A stretch of 64,000 nucleotides of DNA from Vulcanisaeta moutnovskia 768-28 (GTDB taxonomy: Archaea; Thermoproteota; Thermoprotei; Thermoproteales; Thermocladiaceae): the NCBI RefSeq assembly GCF_000190315.1, contig NC_015151.1, positions 1 through 64,000 on the forward strand, in the 5' to 3' direction. Below, piece after piece: positions 54,190 through 63,170 of the stretch; positions within the stretch are counted from its first letter, which is position 1, and the number at the start of each line of letters is the position of its first letter. The notes beneath the pieces were generated by a model, which saw nothing but the letters and a program-made list of their open reading frames with translations, was not told where the DNA came from and ran no database searches. The position numbers and the translations under genes were made by a program.

Positions 54190-54543
54190 ATGATAATAAA
54201 CATTAGGCTTTATATGATTGAAGACAGAGATGATAAGTACCTGGAAATAATTAAGGAGGTGATTAAGGAAGCCACTAACGAATTAAGACTAGGTAAAAAT
54301 GCTATTAGGTTTGTTACCATTAAGATAAGTAGAGATTACCTGGACATAATAATCAGCATGCTATTGGGTGGTGAGGGACCCGCCGAATTTATGCCAATAA
54401 TTAATGAATTAAGGGAATATAACGTATTTGATTTACCTGCATTAATTATTAATGGTAGAAAGATAATCGAAGGAAGGAGACTAAGCCCTACTGAGGTAAG
54501 ACACATTATCCTAAGGAAGATCAGTGAGCTATTACATGAATAA
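54190..54543 (+). CDS. Thioredoxin-fold-like small protein without CxxC
   Basis: A 117-residue protein whose C-terminal half reads FDLPALIINGRKIIEGRRLSPTEV, the cis-Pro strand and last helix of a thioredoxin/glutaredoxin fold (LPALVINGK pattern). The N-terminal half lacks a CxxC motif and has no Cys, so it would not be a redox enzyme. Single gene with TATTTATTAG upstream. Function unknown. Confidence 0.6.
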   Translation: MIINIRLYMIEDRDDKYLEIIKEVIKEATNELRLGKNAIRFVTIKISRDYLDIIISMLLGGEGPAEFMPIINELREYNVFDLPALIINGRKIIEGRRLSPTEVRHIILRKISELLHE

Positions 54544-54630
54544 TTAATCTTGGTAAAAGTTCATAATTAATGATTCACTTAAATCAAGATAAATGATAAA
54601 ATTTAAAAGACAGCAAATATTTTGACAAAT

Positions 54631-56217
54631 ATGCTAAGCTCTGGGAATGAACAGAGCGGGCAAAGTGTTGGCTTACGTAAAGAGTTAAGTCTACTTGAGT
54701 TAACGATAATAGGTCTTGTTGGTGCTGTTGGTACTGGTATCCTGTTCTCTGCGCCCCAGATGATGGTTATGAGCGGACCAGCTGTAATTCTTGAGTGGAT
54801 ACTTGGTGGTATTTTCTACTTCATAATTAGTTTAACGTACATGGAAATGGGCACGTTATACCCAGAGGCTGGTGGCCCTGCCCGCTATGCCTACTACACA
54901 CATGGGCCTGTAACAAACCTGTTGAATGCCTGGGCTAGTATGGTTTGGTACCTATTCATACCACCGGCTGAGGCCATAGCAGTGGTTTACGGAATAAATT
55001 ATTTCACGCATAATCTATTAACGCCAAGTGGTATCCCTACATGGCTTGGCGCCGGTGTTGCTGCCTTGCTTATTCTTCTTATGGTACCGTTTAATTACTT
55101 TGGTGTTAAATTCTTCGGTCAATCAACGACAGGCATCGGTATAATAAAGTTAATACTATACCTGATAATTCCTGTTGGGCTCCTTGCTGCTGTGTTCATA
55201 CCACAGAACGTATCTAGCTTACCTGGTGGTTTTGTACCTTACGGATGGGCTGCAGTATTCTCTGCAATACCCCTCGGTATGTTTGCCTTCGGTGGTACTA
55301 GAGTTATACCCGATTATGCCGAAGAAATGAAGAATCCGCAGAGGGATATACCAATTGCCATCCTACTTGTGGTTATTGGACAAACATTGATATACGTGTT
55401 GTTTGCCGCTACGTACGTATTATCAATTAAGTGGAGTGCGTTTAATGTAAAGCCTGGTGATTGGGCTGACCTAACATCAATCACATCATCATATAATCCA
55501 GTAATGTACATAGCTGGTACATACGGTATTAACTGGTTATTGGCGATAGCTACAATAGTTGGTATTATTGGTCCCTTCGTGGTCGGCTATATCTATCTCG
55601 GTGGTGGAACAAGGGTCTTCTTCTCGATGTATAGGTCTAAATATGTTAGCCAAAGGGTTGGTGAGATCCATGAGAAGTACGCAATACCTTATTGGGCATT
55701 GATAATCTTTGGTATTGTAGGGTTAGTACTAGCTCTTCTCTCACCAATACCGACTGTCTATACAATAATTGAGGAGGCTGTTGTGGCTGGATACCTAGGC
55801 TTCTCGGTAGTGCCGGTGTCATTGGTGGTTTCGAGAAGGCAGGGATTAAGTGGAACATACAAGGTGCCTGCAGCGGCCGTTATTGGCGCACTCGCCTTCA
55901 TATTTGCTACTTGGATTGTTTATTGGAGTGGTTGGCCTGCAACACCATATGGTGTTTTGCTCGTGTTTGTTTTATCGATTATTTTCGCAGCCATTTATAA
56001 GGTTAGGGGTGCCTTTAGAAATTCCACTTGGTACATTGTTTATATGCTCGCCATGGTCCTAATGACGTACATCGGCCAAACAGCAGGAGGACCAGTGCCA
56101 ATACTTAAGTTCCCGTGGGACATGGTAACGGTCACCATACTAGCCATAGCCTTCTACACATGGGGAGTATTCTCAGGACTACCAAAACCATACGAAGCAC
56201 AACCAACGAAATCGTAA
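54631..56217 (+). CDS. APC-superfamily amino acid transporter
   Basis: A 528-residue, 12-helix transporter: LGLRKELSLLELTIIGLVGAVGTGILF-like start, then PARYAYYTHGP and FGGTRVIPDYAEEMKNPQRDIP, a motif typical of the amino acid/polyamine group. ATG 54631 is chosen, with ATTTAAAAGA (54601-54610) 26 bp upstream (leaderless); TTG 54622 is unlikely. Substrate unknown. Confidence 0.9.
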   Translation: MLSSGNEQSGQSVGLRKELSLLELTIIGLVGAVGTGILFSAPQMMVMSGPAVILEWILGGIFYFIISLTYMEMGTLYPEAGGPARYAYYTHGPVTNLLNAWASMVWYLFIPPAEAIAVVYGINYFTHNLLTPSGIPTWLGAGVAALLILLMVPFNYFGVKFFGQSTTGIGIIKLILYLIIPVGLLAAVFIPQNVSSLPGGFVPYGWAAVFSAIPLGMFAFGGTRVIPDYAEEMKNPQRDIPIAILLVVIGQTLIYVLFAATYVLSIKWSAFNVKPGDWADLTSITSSYNPVMYIAGTYGINWLLAIATIVGIIGPFVVGYIYLGGGTRVFFSMYRSKYVSQRVGEIHEKYAIPYWALIIFGIVGLVLALLSPIPTVYTIIEEAVVAGYLGFSVVPVSLVVSRRQGLSGTYKVPAAAVIGALAFIFATWIVYWSGWPATPYGVLLVFVLSIIFAAIYKVRGAFRNSTWYIVYMLAMVLMTYIGQTAGGPVPILKFPWDMVTVTILAIAFYTWGVFSGLPKPYEAQPTKS

Positions 56218-56270
56218 AAAGCCACCTGAGGGTATAGCATTTTAAAATAACCGTGAATTACTAATGCAGT

Positions 56271-56591
56271 ATGTCTGGTGCAACGCCAATTGGCAGTAAT
56301 TGGGTACTGTCTAGCTTGAATGTTGTTCCTGAGTTTAGGGTTGATGAGGGAAAGGTAATTGTTAGGTTAACAGGTTGTGTTGAGGAACCTATTGTTAAGA
56401 TGGTGTGTCACACTGTCAATATTGAGTTATCACTAAAGACAAAACCGGAGGATGTTAGGGAAATACTTAGGAAGGCTTATTACGAATTACTTGAGACCTT
56501 GGATACGAAGATTAAGGCAGCCAGAATTCTAACCCATTTGTATAGGGAGTTGCTTGGTTCATGTAAGGATGTTATTGGGATTGAATGCTAA
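56271..56591 (+). CDS. Uncharacterised small protein
   Basis: 106 residues, soluble, an N-terminal beta part (EFRVDEGKVIVRLTGCVEE) with four cysteines in the protein, then two helices (KPEDVREILRKAYYELLETL and AARILTHLYRELLG). No family recognised. ATG 56271 follows ATTTTAAAATAACC by about 26 bp (leaderless). Confidence 0.6.
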   Translation: MSGATPIGSNWVLSSLNVVPEFRVDEGKVIVRLTGCVEEPIVKMVCHTVNIELSLKTKPEDVREILRKAYYELLETLDTKIKAARILTHLYRELLGSCKDVIGIEC

Positions 56592-56647
56592 CCCATCCCT
56601 AGTTAGCTAGGCTAGTGTTTATAAAATTGAGCATAAATTAATAATTA

Positions 56648-57169
56648 ATGTCTTCAGACAATGCTAAACCGCCTATTTCTGAGTCGCCACTCAGCCCATT
56701 GGAGAGACTCCAATTACTAGTGCCGGGTTTCAGAGGCTATAAGGTTAAGGACTTGATTAGGCAGGACGATTTCCTCGTTAGGAAGACCGCAGCTTCAATG
56801 CTTGAGGAGGCTCTTGGCTTTATTGAAAGGATTGAGGAAGAGATAGCCCGTAATAACCCCTTTGATTCATTGATACAGCAATACGAGACCGTGCTCAGTG
56901 ACTTAAGGAGTTTAATTGCTGAGGTTTGGGGATCACCAACAGGCGATGCTGGAATGCATGATAGGTTTAAGGTATTTCCCGAGAACCTGGAGAAGCTTGT
57001 TGAGTATGATCTAAAGCTTGTCGATACGTCCAAGACAATACTCGACTTAGCTAAGGCTAGGGCTAACCCACAGGTTATTGATTCAATGATTAGGGATGTC
57101 AGGACATACGTCATTGAGAGACAGAAATTACTAATACCCGAGAAGCTTAGCGAGAAGGGTAATCATTAA
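56648..57169 (+). CDS. Coiled helical protein with an LVPGxRGYKxK motif
   Basis: A 173-residue, nearly all-helical soluble protein. LQLLVPGFRGYKVKDLIRQDD near residue 20 resembles a motif seen in bacterial proteins that sit beside SPFH/virion-core genes, followed by a Glu-rich helix pair. Function unknown. It follows the 56271 gene after 56 bp with its own TATA box (GTTTATAAAATTG). Confidence 0.6.
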   Translation: MSSDNAKPPISESPLSPLERLQLLVPGFRGYKVKDLIRQDDFLVRKTAASMLEEALGFIERIEEEIARNNPFDSLIQQYETVLSDLRSLIAEVWGSPTGDAGMHDRFKVFPENLEKLVEYDLKLVDTSKTILDLAKARANPQVIDSMIRDVRTYVIERQKLLIPEKLSEKGNH

Positions 57170-57171
57170 TT

Positions 57172-57945
57172 TCAAAGGTAATTACTCATTGATATCCTGC
57201 ATTCATTATCTAATTCATTAATTGATGCTTTACTCATTAATTTCCCAATAATTCTCTTCTTCAGATTATTAGCCATATTATGCGAGTGTAGTATTGGTAT
57301 TGGCATCTGTGAACCAACACATAGTCTCTTAACGAGATCAACGGCACTCCTCAGTGATAAACCATAACCAACACTAACATAGGTTGGCTTACTTGGCGCG
57401 CATTGTATTGCCCAACCAATAACCTCGTCAGTACTTATATCAAGTATCGGGCCCTCAACTCTATCCACCCTACCATACAATAACGACTTAGCGACACCAA
57501 TAGTTGGTATGTGCATACATACACCGAAGTGGCTAGCAATACCGAGTCTATACGGGTGTGCTCTGCCATGACCATCAATGAGGATTACCTGGGACTTAGT
57601 CCTTAACCTAAGGTATGCATTTACCACAGGCTTCAACTCCCTGAAGGAGAGTAGGGTTGGTACATAGGGAAAGTATATTGGACCAATCCAACAACTCCAC
57701 TCAATAATCAACGACTTACTTATGGAATACGTACTAGCTACTGAAACTCCAATTTCCGTACTTCCGCGGTTAATATATGCAACATCAATACCTGTTACTA
57801 AGTCAACACTATCAATACTGATTAAATCATCCTCAATAACCCTACCAGCCAACGCTGTCTGTATCTTTCTAGCAATCTCAAGATGAAATCCCTTAGGCAC
57901 CTTGGACCTCACGTAGCCTTCACTAGGTCCTCTCGATATTCTCAT
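57172..57945 (-). CDS. nfi: Endonuclease V
   Basis: A 257-residue endonuclease V: TGIDVAY with the first metal Asp, GPIYFPYVPTLLSFRELKP, VILIDGHGRAHPYRLGIASHFG with the second catalytic Asp, and IPTIGVAKSLLYG. It nicks DNA next to deaminated bases (hypoxanthine), important at high temperature. It overlaps the ThiI gene by 4 bp, downstream in the same operon; nucleic acid upkeep is the shared theme. Confidence 0.93.
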   Translation of the reverse strand: MRISRGPSEGYVRSKVPKGFHLEIARKIQTALAGRVIEDDLISIDSVDLVTGIDVAYINRGSTEIGVSVASTYSISKSLIIEWSCWIGPIYFPYVPTLLSFRELKPVVNAYLRLRTKSQVILIDGHGRAHPYRLGIASHFGVCMHIPTIGVAKSLLYGRVDRVEGPILDISTDEVIGWAIQCAPSKPTYVSVGYGLSLRSAVDLVKRLCVGSQMPIPILHSHNMANNLKKRIIGKLMSKASINELDNECRISMSNYL

Positions 57946-59393
57946 AGTAACCTCCTTAATCTGTTAATATCTATGGAGAATGCCTTGAAACCCAACCTCC
58001 TAAGCTCAAGTGCACCCCACCTACTGCTCAAACCCTTACTGCAGTATAGTACGTACAACCTGTCCCTACCCAGTGATTCTACCGTACTTACTAACTTATC
58101 AACACTGGCATTTATAGCACCTGGGTAATGCCACGTCTCGTACTCACTCCTGCTCCTTAGGTCAATGACCACGGCGTTCTCGGGCACGTGATTAATCTCC
58201 ACATCGCTAGTACTCATCATTAACTCATTAATGACCTTCTTAGCCGAACTAACTCTCAACACCACAGCACCACTCACCAGGTTATTAATGAGACCTTGAT
58301 CAAGCTTTCTCAACTCATTATTTAACTCATCGACTGTAACCTTTGTCCTGGGCTTCTCTGAGAATATGGCGCAGAACTCCTCAGTCCTCATGGACTCCTC
58401 ATAAGTCCCTATCCTCCTCGCGTAATTCATTATGTCATCCTTATCAAGTCCGATTAATGGCCTATATACAGGTAAGTCAATGCCATGCTCAATAGCCATT
58501 AGATTATGGAGAGTCTGTGATGATACCTGCCCCAGGGACTCACCGGTCACGAGACCTAGCGCACCTATCGACTTAGCAATCTTAGACGCAATCTCATAGA
58601 GTATCCTCTTAAACAATACACTCCATATGTGTGGATTTGCCTTAGCCCTAAACTCGCTAATTAATGACGAGCAATCAATTATGAAGAGCCTCGGATCATA
58701 ACCAATGGACCACCTACTAAATAATGCATGTGAAACCCTGAGAAAATTAATCACATCAATTGGATAGGCCAATGAGCAGAATAATGCGTTGACATAGGAA
58801 CCCCTCCTCATCATGAACCAGGCAGCCACGGGTGAATCAAAACCACCAGATATTAACGCCAGTAACTTACCCTCAGAGCCAAGCGGTAAACCACCAGGGC
58901 CATTAATCACCTCAGTGAAGAGGTATGCCTTGTCATTCCTAATTTCGATAAATAATTCAATATTCGGACTCTTAAGATCAACACCGGCACTAAACGGTTT
59001 CAAGGCAGCACCAATGGCCTTAGCCACATCCATTGAGTTGAAGTTATGTGAACCAACCCTATGAACCCTAACAGCAAATCTCCTACCCCTAATCAATTCG
59101 CTCCACTCCTTAACGGTGGCATTAACAATATCATTTAATTCCTTAAATTCATAAGCCTTAACTGGAGATAATGACCTAACACCAAAAACTCTACTAATTA
59201 CGTCAATACTATCCTTAATCTTATCATCGGGAACCTCAACAAACAACCTACCCTGAGACCTAGTGACCCTGGCATCAATACTAATACTCCTCAATCCACT
59301 AAGTATGTGATGCATGAGTAATCTCTCCATTAACGACCTAGTGCCGGACCTCTTAATCGCAACTTCACCATACCTAACCAGTATTAATGCCAT
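57942..59393 (-). CDS. thiI: ThiI-type tRNA 4-thiouridine synthase fused to rhodanese
   Basis: 483 residues: N-terminal ferredoxin-like and THUMP domains (about 1-170), PP-loop ATPase LLALISGGFDSPVAAW (about 180-350), and a C-terminal rhodanese domain with the active-site Cys in VLYCSKGLSSRWG. It activates U8 of tRNA by adenylation and adds sulfur carried by the rhodanese Cys. The gene starts at ATG 59393 and its 3' end overlaps endonuclease V by 4 bp. Confidence 0.92.
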   Translation of the reverse strand: MALILVRYGEVAIKRSGTRSLMERLLMHHILSGLRSISIDARVTRSQGRLFVEVPDDKIKDSIDVISRVFGVRSLSPVKAYEFKELNDIVNATVKEWSELIRGRRFAVRVHRVGSHNFNSMDVAKAIGAALKPFSAGVDLKSPNIELFIEIRNDKAYLFTEVINGPGGLPLGSEGKLLALISGGFDSPVAAWFMMRRGSYVNALFCSLAYPIDVINFLRVSHALFSRWSIGYDPRLFIIDCSSLISEFRAKANPHIWSVLFKRILYEIASKIAKSIGALGLVTGESLGQVSSQTLHNLMAIEHGIDLPVYRPLIGLDKDDIMNYARRIGTYEESMRTEEFCAIFSEKPRTKVTVDELNNELRKLDQGLINNLVSGAVVLRVSSAKKVINELMMSTSDVEINHVPENAVVIDLRSRSEYETWHYPGAINASVDKLVSTVESLGRDRLYVLYCSKGLSSRWGALELRRLGFKAFSIDINRLRRLL

Positions 59394-59555
59394 ACAACAA
59401 CTAACAATTATGAGTAGGCATTATGAAATAAAAATCTACCTCATCATTAATCAATGACCTCCAATACCTTAATCCTTCAATATAATTACTACTTACGTTG
59501 CAAATCATCAATAACATAAAACGGTTGATGAAAGACGATGGGCCTTTAGGGTAAG

Positions 59556-59612
59556 GGAATCAGCAAAGACCAATTTCATCAACCCTCAGTCCCGTGGAGG
59601 CACATCACTAAG
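59556..59612 (-). ncRNA. C/D box sRNA (2'-O-methylation guide)
   Basis: On the minus strand: box C GTGATGT (59608-59602), a 12-nt guide GCCTCCACGGGA, box D' CTGA (59589-59586), spacer GGG, box C' TTGATGA (59582-59576), a 12-nt guide AATTGGTCTTTG, box D CTGA (59563-59560). Order, box sequences and 12-nt spacers are those of archaeal dual-guide C/D sRNAs that direct fibrillarin with L7Ae and Nop5. By the box-plus-five rule both guides would mark a G in the target. A TTAA-centred promoter-like sequence lies about 26 bp upstream. Confidence 0.85.
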
Positions 59613-59711
59613 TAAGTTGTATGAAGGTGGTTCTTAAGTCTTCATGAAAAAGGAACTCTGATAATCATTACGAAAACCAAAAGGGCTAAATTCCTTAGGT
59701 AATGTATTTAC

Positions 59712-59787
59712 CCAGCCCCGCTGGCGTGGGCCGACCGAGTTGGGATTAACCCACCGATGAGGCTGTGCTCCTCCAACGCGGGGCACA
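59712..59787. ncRNA. GC-rich three-way-junction fold, strand uncertain
   Basis: GCCCCGC (59715-59721) pairs with GCGGGGC (59778-59784). Inside, GTGGG (59726-59730)/CCCAC (59750-59754) and GAGG (59759-59762)/CCTC (59770-59773) form two arms. It sits just 10 bp beyond the stop of the proteasome gene and the block is much more GC-rich than its surroundings. Its CCCAGCCCCG edge, CCACCGATG and closing CGGGGCA resemble parts of the RNA at 47.38 kb (CCCAGCCCCG, CCACTGATG, CGGGGCA). It could be an RNA gene or a 3' structure. No acceptor/T-loop pattern of a tRNA is present. Confidence 0.4.
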
Positions 59788-59794
59788 TTTGGTT

Positions 59795-60412
59795 TTATAA
59801 CCGTAACGGCTGTAGTGGTATTGTTTCCTCGGTTGAGCCATTACCCGTTATTGTCAGTATGTCAATGCCATCCCCAGAGACTGGGTCCCTGGATATACTT
59901 TGGTTTATTGCCTTAATGGCTAAATCCCTGGCCTCCTTAATACTCATTCCTGGCTTATAATTACTCTCGAGTATTGCGATTGCCAGTTTTGTCCCTGTGC
60001 CAACGGCTGCATAGTCATCCTCAATCAATGAACCAAGCGCATCCATTATGAAGAGGTGTGGCCCCTCATCATCGATACCACCAACGAGAACCTCCACGAA
60101 GTATGGTAATATCCTATTAGAGAATAGTACGTATGATAAGAGTTTAGCCGCAGATCTAATGCTGGGTCTTGTCTTTGTGTCTAGGGAATAGAGCGACATG
60201 TACGCCTTAGCTATCTTAGTGAGCACTTGCATATCAGCCAGTATTCCTATTGAGGCCATGCCAATATTGTCATTAACCTTAAACACCTTCTTACCAGACC
60301 TACTGAACATCGTGAATCCATAGGCAACCCTCTTCTCGGCAGCCAGCACAACGCCGTCACTTGCCTTAATCCCAACCGCAGTTCCCGTTATTAATTCCTC
60401 AATTGATGACAT
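59795..60412 (-). CDS. psmB: 20S proteasome beta subunit, beta1 type
   Basis: A 205-residue proteasome beta fold: ITGTAVGIKASDGVVLAAEKRVAYG at the start, then GKKVFKV, MASIGILADMQVLTKIA, VLVGGIDDEGPHLF and AAVGTGTKLAIAILE. Active archaeal beta subunits show T-T-T-V-G after the cleavage site; here the stretch is G-T-A-V-G, one residue short, as in the crenarchaeal beta1 subunits reported not to be processed. Catalysis probably depends on a second (beta2) gene outside the window. Start at ATG 60412 is set by the shared TATA box 27 bp away. Confidence 0.9.
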   Translation of the reverse strand: MSSIEELITGTAVGIKASDGVVLAAEKRVAYGFTMFSRSGKKVFKVNDNIGMASIGILADMQVLTKIAKAYMSLYSLDTKTRPSIRSAAKLLSYVLFSNRILPYFVEVLVGGIDDEGPHLFIMDALGSLIEDDYAAVGTGTKLAIAILESNYKPGMSIKEARDLAIKAINQSISRDPVSGDGIDILTITGNGSTEETIPLQPLRL

Positions 60413-60434
60413 CAAAACAATTATTGGGCGTTCC

Positions 60435-60444
60435 CTTTAAAAAG
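60435..60444. promoter_or_regulatory. Bidirectional TATA element for psmB and 60466
   Basis: CTTTAAAAAG is almost its own reverse complement. Its centre is about 27 bp from the psmB ATG (60412, leftward) and 26 bp from GTG 60466 (rightward), so one element can place leaderless starts in both directions. No room remains for a second separate promoter. Confidence 0.55.
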
Positions 60445-60465
60445 TTATACCTAGTGGCATTTACT

Positions 60466-60795
60466 GTGAGCACACTCGTTAGGGATGAGGATGACATTCA
60501 CGTGGAGTGCGATATGGACTATAGTAAGTACGTGATTAATGGGATTAACTACGTACCATGCATAATAAGGGTTAACGAACTTAGTAAAATCATGGATGTA
60601 CTAATGAATTATGTAAAGGGCGACCACGTACTTAACCAATTAATGATCAGGGTTGTTAATGATAATGAGTTAAGGATTGATATGCCGATCACGATAATGA
60701 ATAGCGGTAAGTCCCTTGGTGAGGTAATTAATGAATTAATATACTTAATAATTGGTATTAGGCATTGCCTACATTTCATTGAGGTAAAGCATTAA
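60466..60795 (+). CDS. Uncharacterised protein divergent from psmB
   Basis: About 110 residues, soluble, with MDYSKYVINGINYVPCIIRVN and a C-terminal helix ending HCLHFIEVKH. No family recognised. GTG 60466 (VSTLVRDEDD) is used; the open frame extends to 60403, into psmB, but that would overlap the neighbour and run through the shared TATA box. Being divergent from a proteasome gene through one TATA box, it may be co-regulated with it. Confidence 0.6.
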   Translation: MSTLVRDEDDIHVECDMDYSKYVINGINYVPCIIRVNELSKIMDVLMNYVKGDHVLNQLMIRVVNDNELRIDMPITIMNSGKSLGEVINELIYLIIGIRHCLHFIEVKH

Positions 60796-60827
60796 AGAAT
60801 TATCGTTATTACATTCATTAATTATTC

Positions 60828-63170
60828 ATGAAACGCGAATTAATAGTTAAGCCAGTAATTGGATTGATAACGTACATAGTCAGCATGTTTGAGTTGATCT
60901 ATGTTTGGCTACAATTATTTAATGGGGGTGGTTATTACTACGGGCTTGGGGAGTTGATCCTGAAGTCACTGGGATTATTGAGTATTGACGCTAAAGACCT
61001 TGGTCAAAGCCTATTACTTGGCCCATTAGTAATGAGTGGTTATTTACCGATCTTCATAGCACTCCTCATAGTAATCACAAACTCACTAATCGCAATTTAC
61101 ACGTATAGACTCAGTAGGGCCAGGGGTTTGGAAATGAGCTTCATCCTCCTTCTAGTCCTTGCATCAATAATTAATGCCTCACTCATCAATTTGATGACTA
61201 ATCTCTGGCTCCCGCAGGTGATATCAACGGCATTAGCCATAGCCATGTACTACCACATTGATAGGGATAATAGGCTTGTTAGCGTCACCCTCTCGGCATT
61301 GATGGCATTCCTAAGCCCAGTCACTAATTTGCTCAATGTGCTGGTCCCAATAACCCACTGGTTCATTAAGAGGGAGTTTAATGAATCAAGCCAGTACGTA
61401 GCGACCATAGGCCTGGCAGCATTCACCTACTACTGGATAGCCGGCGCCTACGCCATTACCCACCACGTGACTGCGCAGAGAATACTTAACCAACTCATTT
61501 ACCTACTCTCAACAACCTCCTTCATGCAATTAGCCACCCTGGGCACAGCCATACCAGCCCTAATAACCACCACACTCGGCGGCCTTGGCTATGCCGTGGT
61601 GGTCCCCGCAATACTCATAATAACGCTCATAGAGGCGCTTGGTAAGTTGCGTGAACATAAATTAGCCGTTTTAGCGTTATCCATGGCCCTAATAATCACG
61701 GTACTGACAACGCCAATATCACCAATGTGGCCTCCATACCAGGGAACCGGCCCCATAAACATCAACTGGGAACCACTGGGTAGGGGTTATGCCCATGTCT
61801 ATAGCCTCACTTCACTGGCACCCGCAGGCTACATAGAGAGCTCCGTGGTCCCAACGTACTCGCTAATCACCATAAATCCGGGGAGACAGGCCATGGGCTA
61901 TGTAATACCCGTTAAGCCAATGAACGGTACATACGCGATATGCGGTGATTACCAACTAATCCTTAAGAACTATACAGGTCTTCCAATAATAAATGATTTT
62001 GAGAAATCCATAACCCAATTAATGACCAACGCCACGAGTTATATAGAGGATGACTCATTGACCATACCAGGTGGTTTATACCAAAGCGCCATTGAGGTAA
62101 GCACCAATGAGTTAGCAATACCTCCCGGCATGTACGTGGTGACCACGGCAATAAGAGTAATACCCATAACGCCCTACGTGAACACATCAATACCCCAGGT
62201 TATGTCAACACCATTAACAAGCACGGTACTACCGATAAGCGCAGACTCCGTAATGACCTTCGACCTAAGGCTTAACTTCACGGGAACTATTAATAAGGTA
62301 GTTATCTATGGAGTATCGTACTCAGAACAACCAGCAACTCTTTCACTCACAATACTCAGGAATGGGCAGGTAATCGTAAGAACCTCCGATGAAGCCCCAT
62401 CAATAACGCAGGGAATGAAGCCATACCCAATCAGCTTTAACATAAACGCAAACATCACGCCGGGGACTTACGAACTAAGTATATACACGGACCAGCCACT
62501 CCTCATCTATGTTAGTACGGGCACGGGAATGAAAATAATAAGCAATAACTCAACACTTAATTATCCCGGTGAGATCCCCGCGTACTCCATAATATACACA
62601 ATCACCAAAGCCGTACCTGTGAAATTCACGTGGTTAAGGGTTTCATTAAGCGCCATTAATCAAGTAACCATGATGAACATAACAAGTGGTGGTACCTATG
62701 AGTTGAGGGACGTAATTACCGTAACTCATTGGGTCAACTCATCAATAAGTCTCTTAATAACCGTGAATGAGCCGGTACTACTCACGAACATAACCATAGG
62801 CCCAATATCAATAAAGCCCCTAGAGCCAACGCACTGTCCAGCACCAATGATCATTAGGGCGCTCGAGGATCCAGGCAGATCATTACTGATAAGCCTAGCC
62901 GCATTACCCATAGCAGCGGCGCTACCATTAATGCCAAGCCTAAGGCCTAGACGGAGGATGAGGAAGGCATTACTCATCCTTGGACTAGCCCTAATGCTCC
63001 TATTCTACGTAGTGTGGGCCCTGGGCTTCACAAACCTGGCACCACAACTATATAGCCCAGGCGTGTTGAGGATATTCGGTATACTTTTTATAATAGGACT
63101 AGTGATTGTGCTGGTGATGTCGTTTATGGTTAAGCGTTTCCCCGCTCACGATGCTTCTAGTGGATTTTAA
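60828..63170 (+). CDS. Large polytopic membrane protein with a surface domain
   Basis: A 780-residue protein: about 8 or 9 hydrophobic helices in residues 1-300, a 350-residue outer domain with many N-x-S/T sites and beta-rich composition (residues about 310-680), then two helices and a basic tail. The layout resembles archaeal glycan-handling or surface-assembly proteins such as oligosaccharyl-type transferases, but I see none of their catalytic motifs (for example no WWDYG). Function unknown. Its 3' end overlaps the convergent TnpB-like gene by 14 bp. Confidence 0.7.
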   Translation: MKRELIVKPVIGLITYIVSMFELIYVWLQLFNGGGYYYGLGELILKSLGLLSIDAKDLGQSLLLGPLVMSGYLPIFIALLIVITNSLIAIYTYRLSRARGLEMSFILLLVLASIINASLINLMTNLWLPQVISTALAIAMYYHIDRDNRLVSVTLSALMAFLSPVTNLLNVLVPITHWFIKREFNESSQYVATIGLAAFTYYWIAGAYAITHHVTAQRILNQLIYLLSTTSFMQLATLGTAIPALITTTLGGLGYAVVVPAILIITLIEALGKLREHKLAVLALSMALIITVLTTPISPMWPPYQGTGPININWEPLGRGYAHVYSLTSLAPAGYIESSVVPTYSLITINPGRQAMGYVIPVKPMNGTYAICGDYQLILKNYTGLPIINDFEKSITQLMTNATSYIEDDSLTIPGGLYQSAIEVSTNELAIPPGMYVVTTAIRVIPITPYVNTSIPQVMSTPLTSTVLPISADSVMTFDLRLNFTGTINKVVIYGVSYSEQPATLSLTILRNGQVIVRTSDEAPSITQGMKPYPISFNINANITPGTYELSIYTDQPLLIYVSTGTGMKIISNNSTLNYPGEIPAYSIIYTITKAVPVKFTWLRVSLSAINQVTMMNITSGGTYELRDVITVTHWVNSSISLLITVNEPVLLTNITIGPISIKPLEPTHCPAPMIIRALEDPGRSLLISLAALPIAAALPLMPSLRPRRRMRKALLILGLALMLLFYVVWALGFTNLAPQLYSPGVLRIFGILFIIGLVIVLVMSFMVKRFPAHDASSGF

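Noticed and set aside
59523-59584. Plus-strand C/D sRNA from GGTTGATGAA
   Set aside because: Box C-like sequence is present on the plus strand, but no CTGA follows at guide distance; the minus-strand reading explains all boxes.
59712-59787. GC-rich fold as a tRNA, permuted tRNA or split-tRNA half
   Set aside because: The 7-bp closing stem resembles an acceptor stem, but there is no 7-nt T loop (TTCRAAT) or anticodon arm in any order on either strand.
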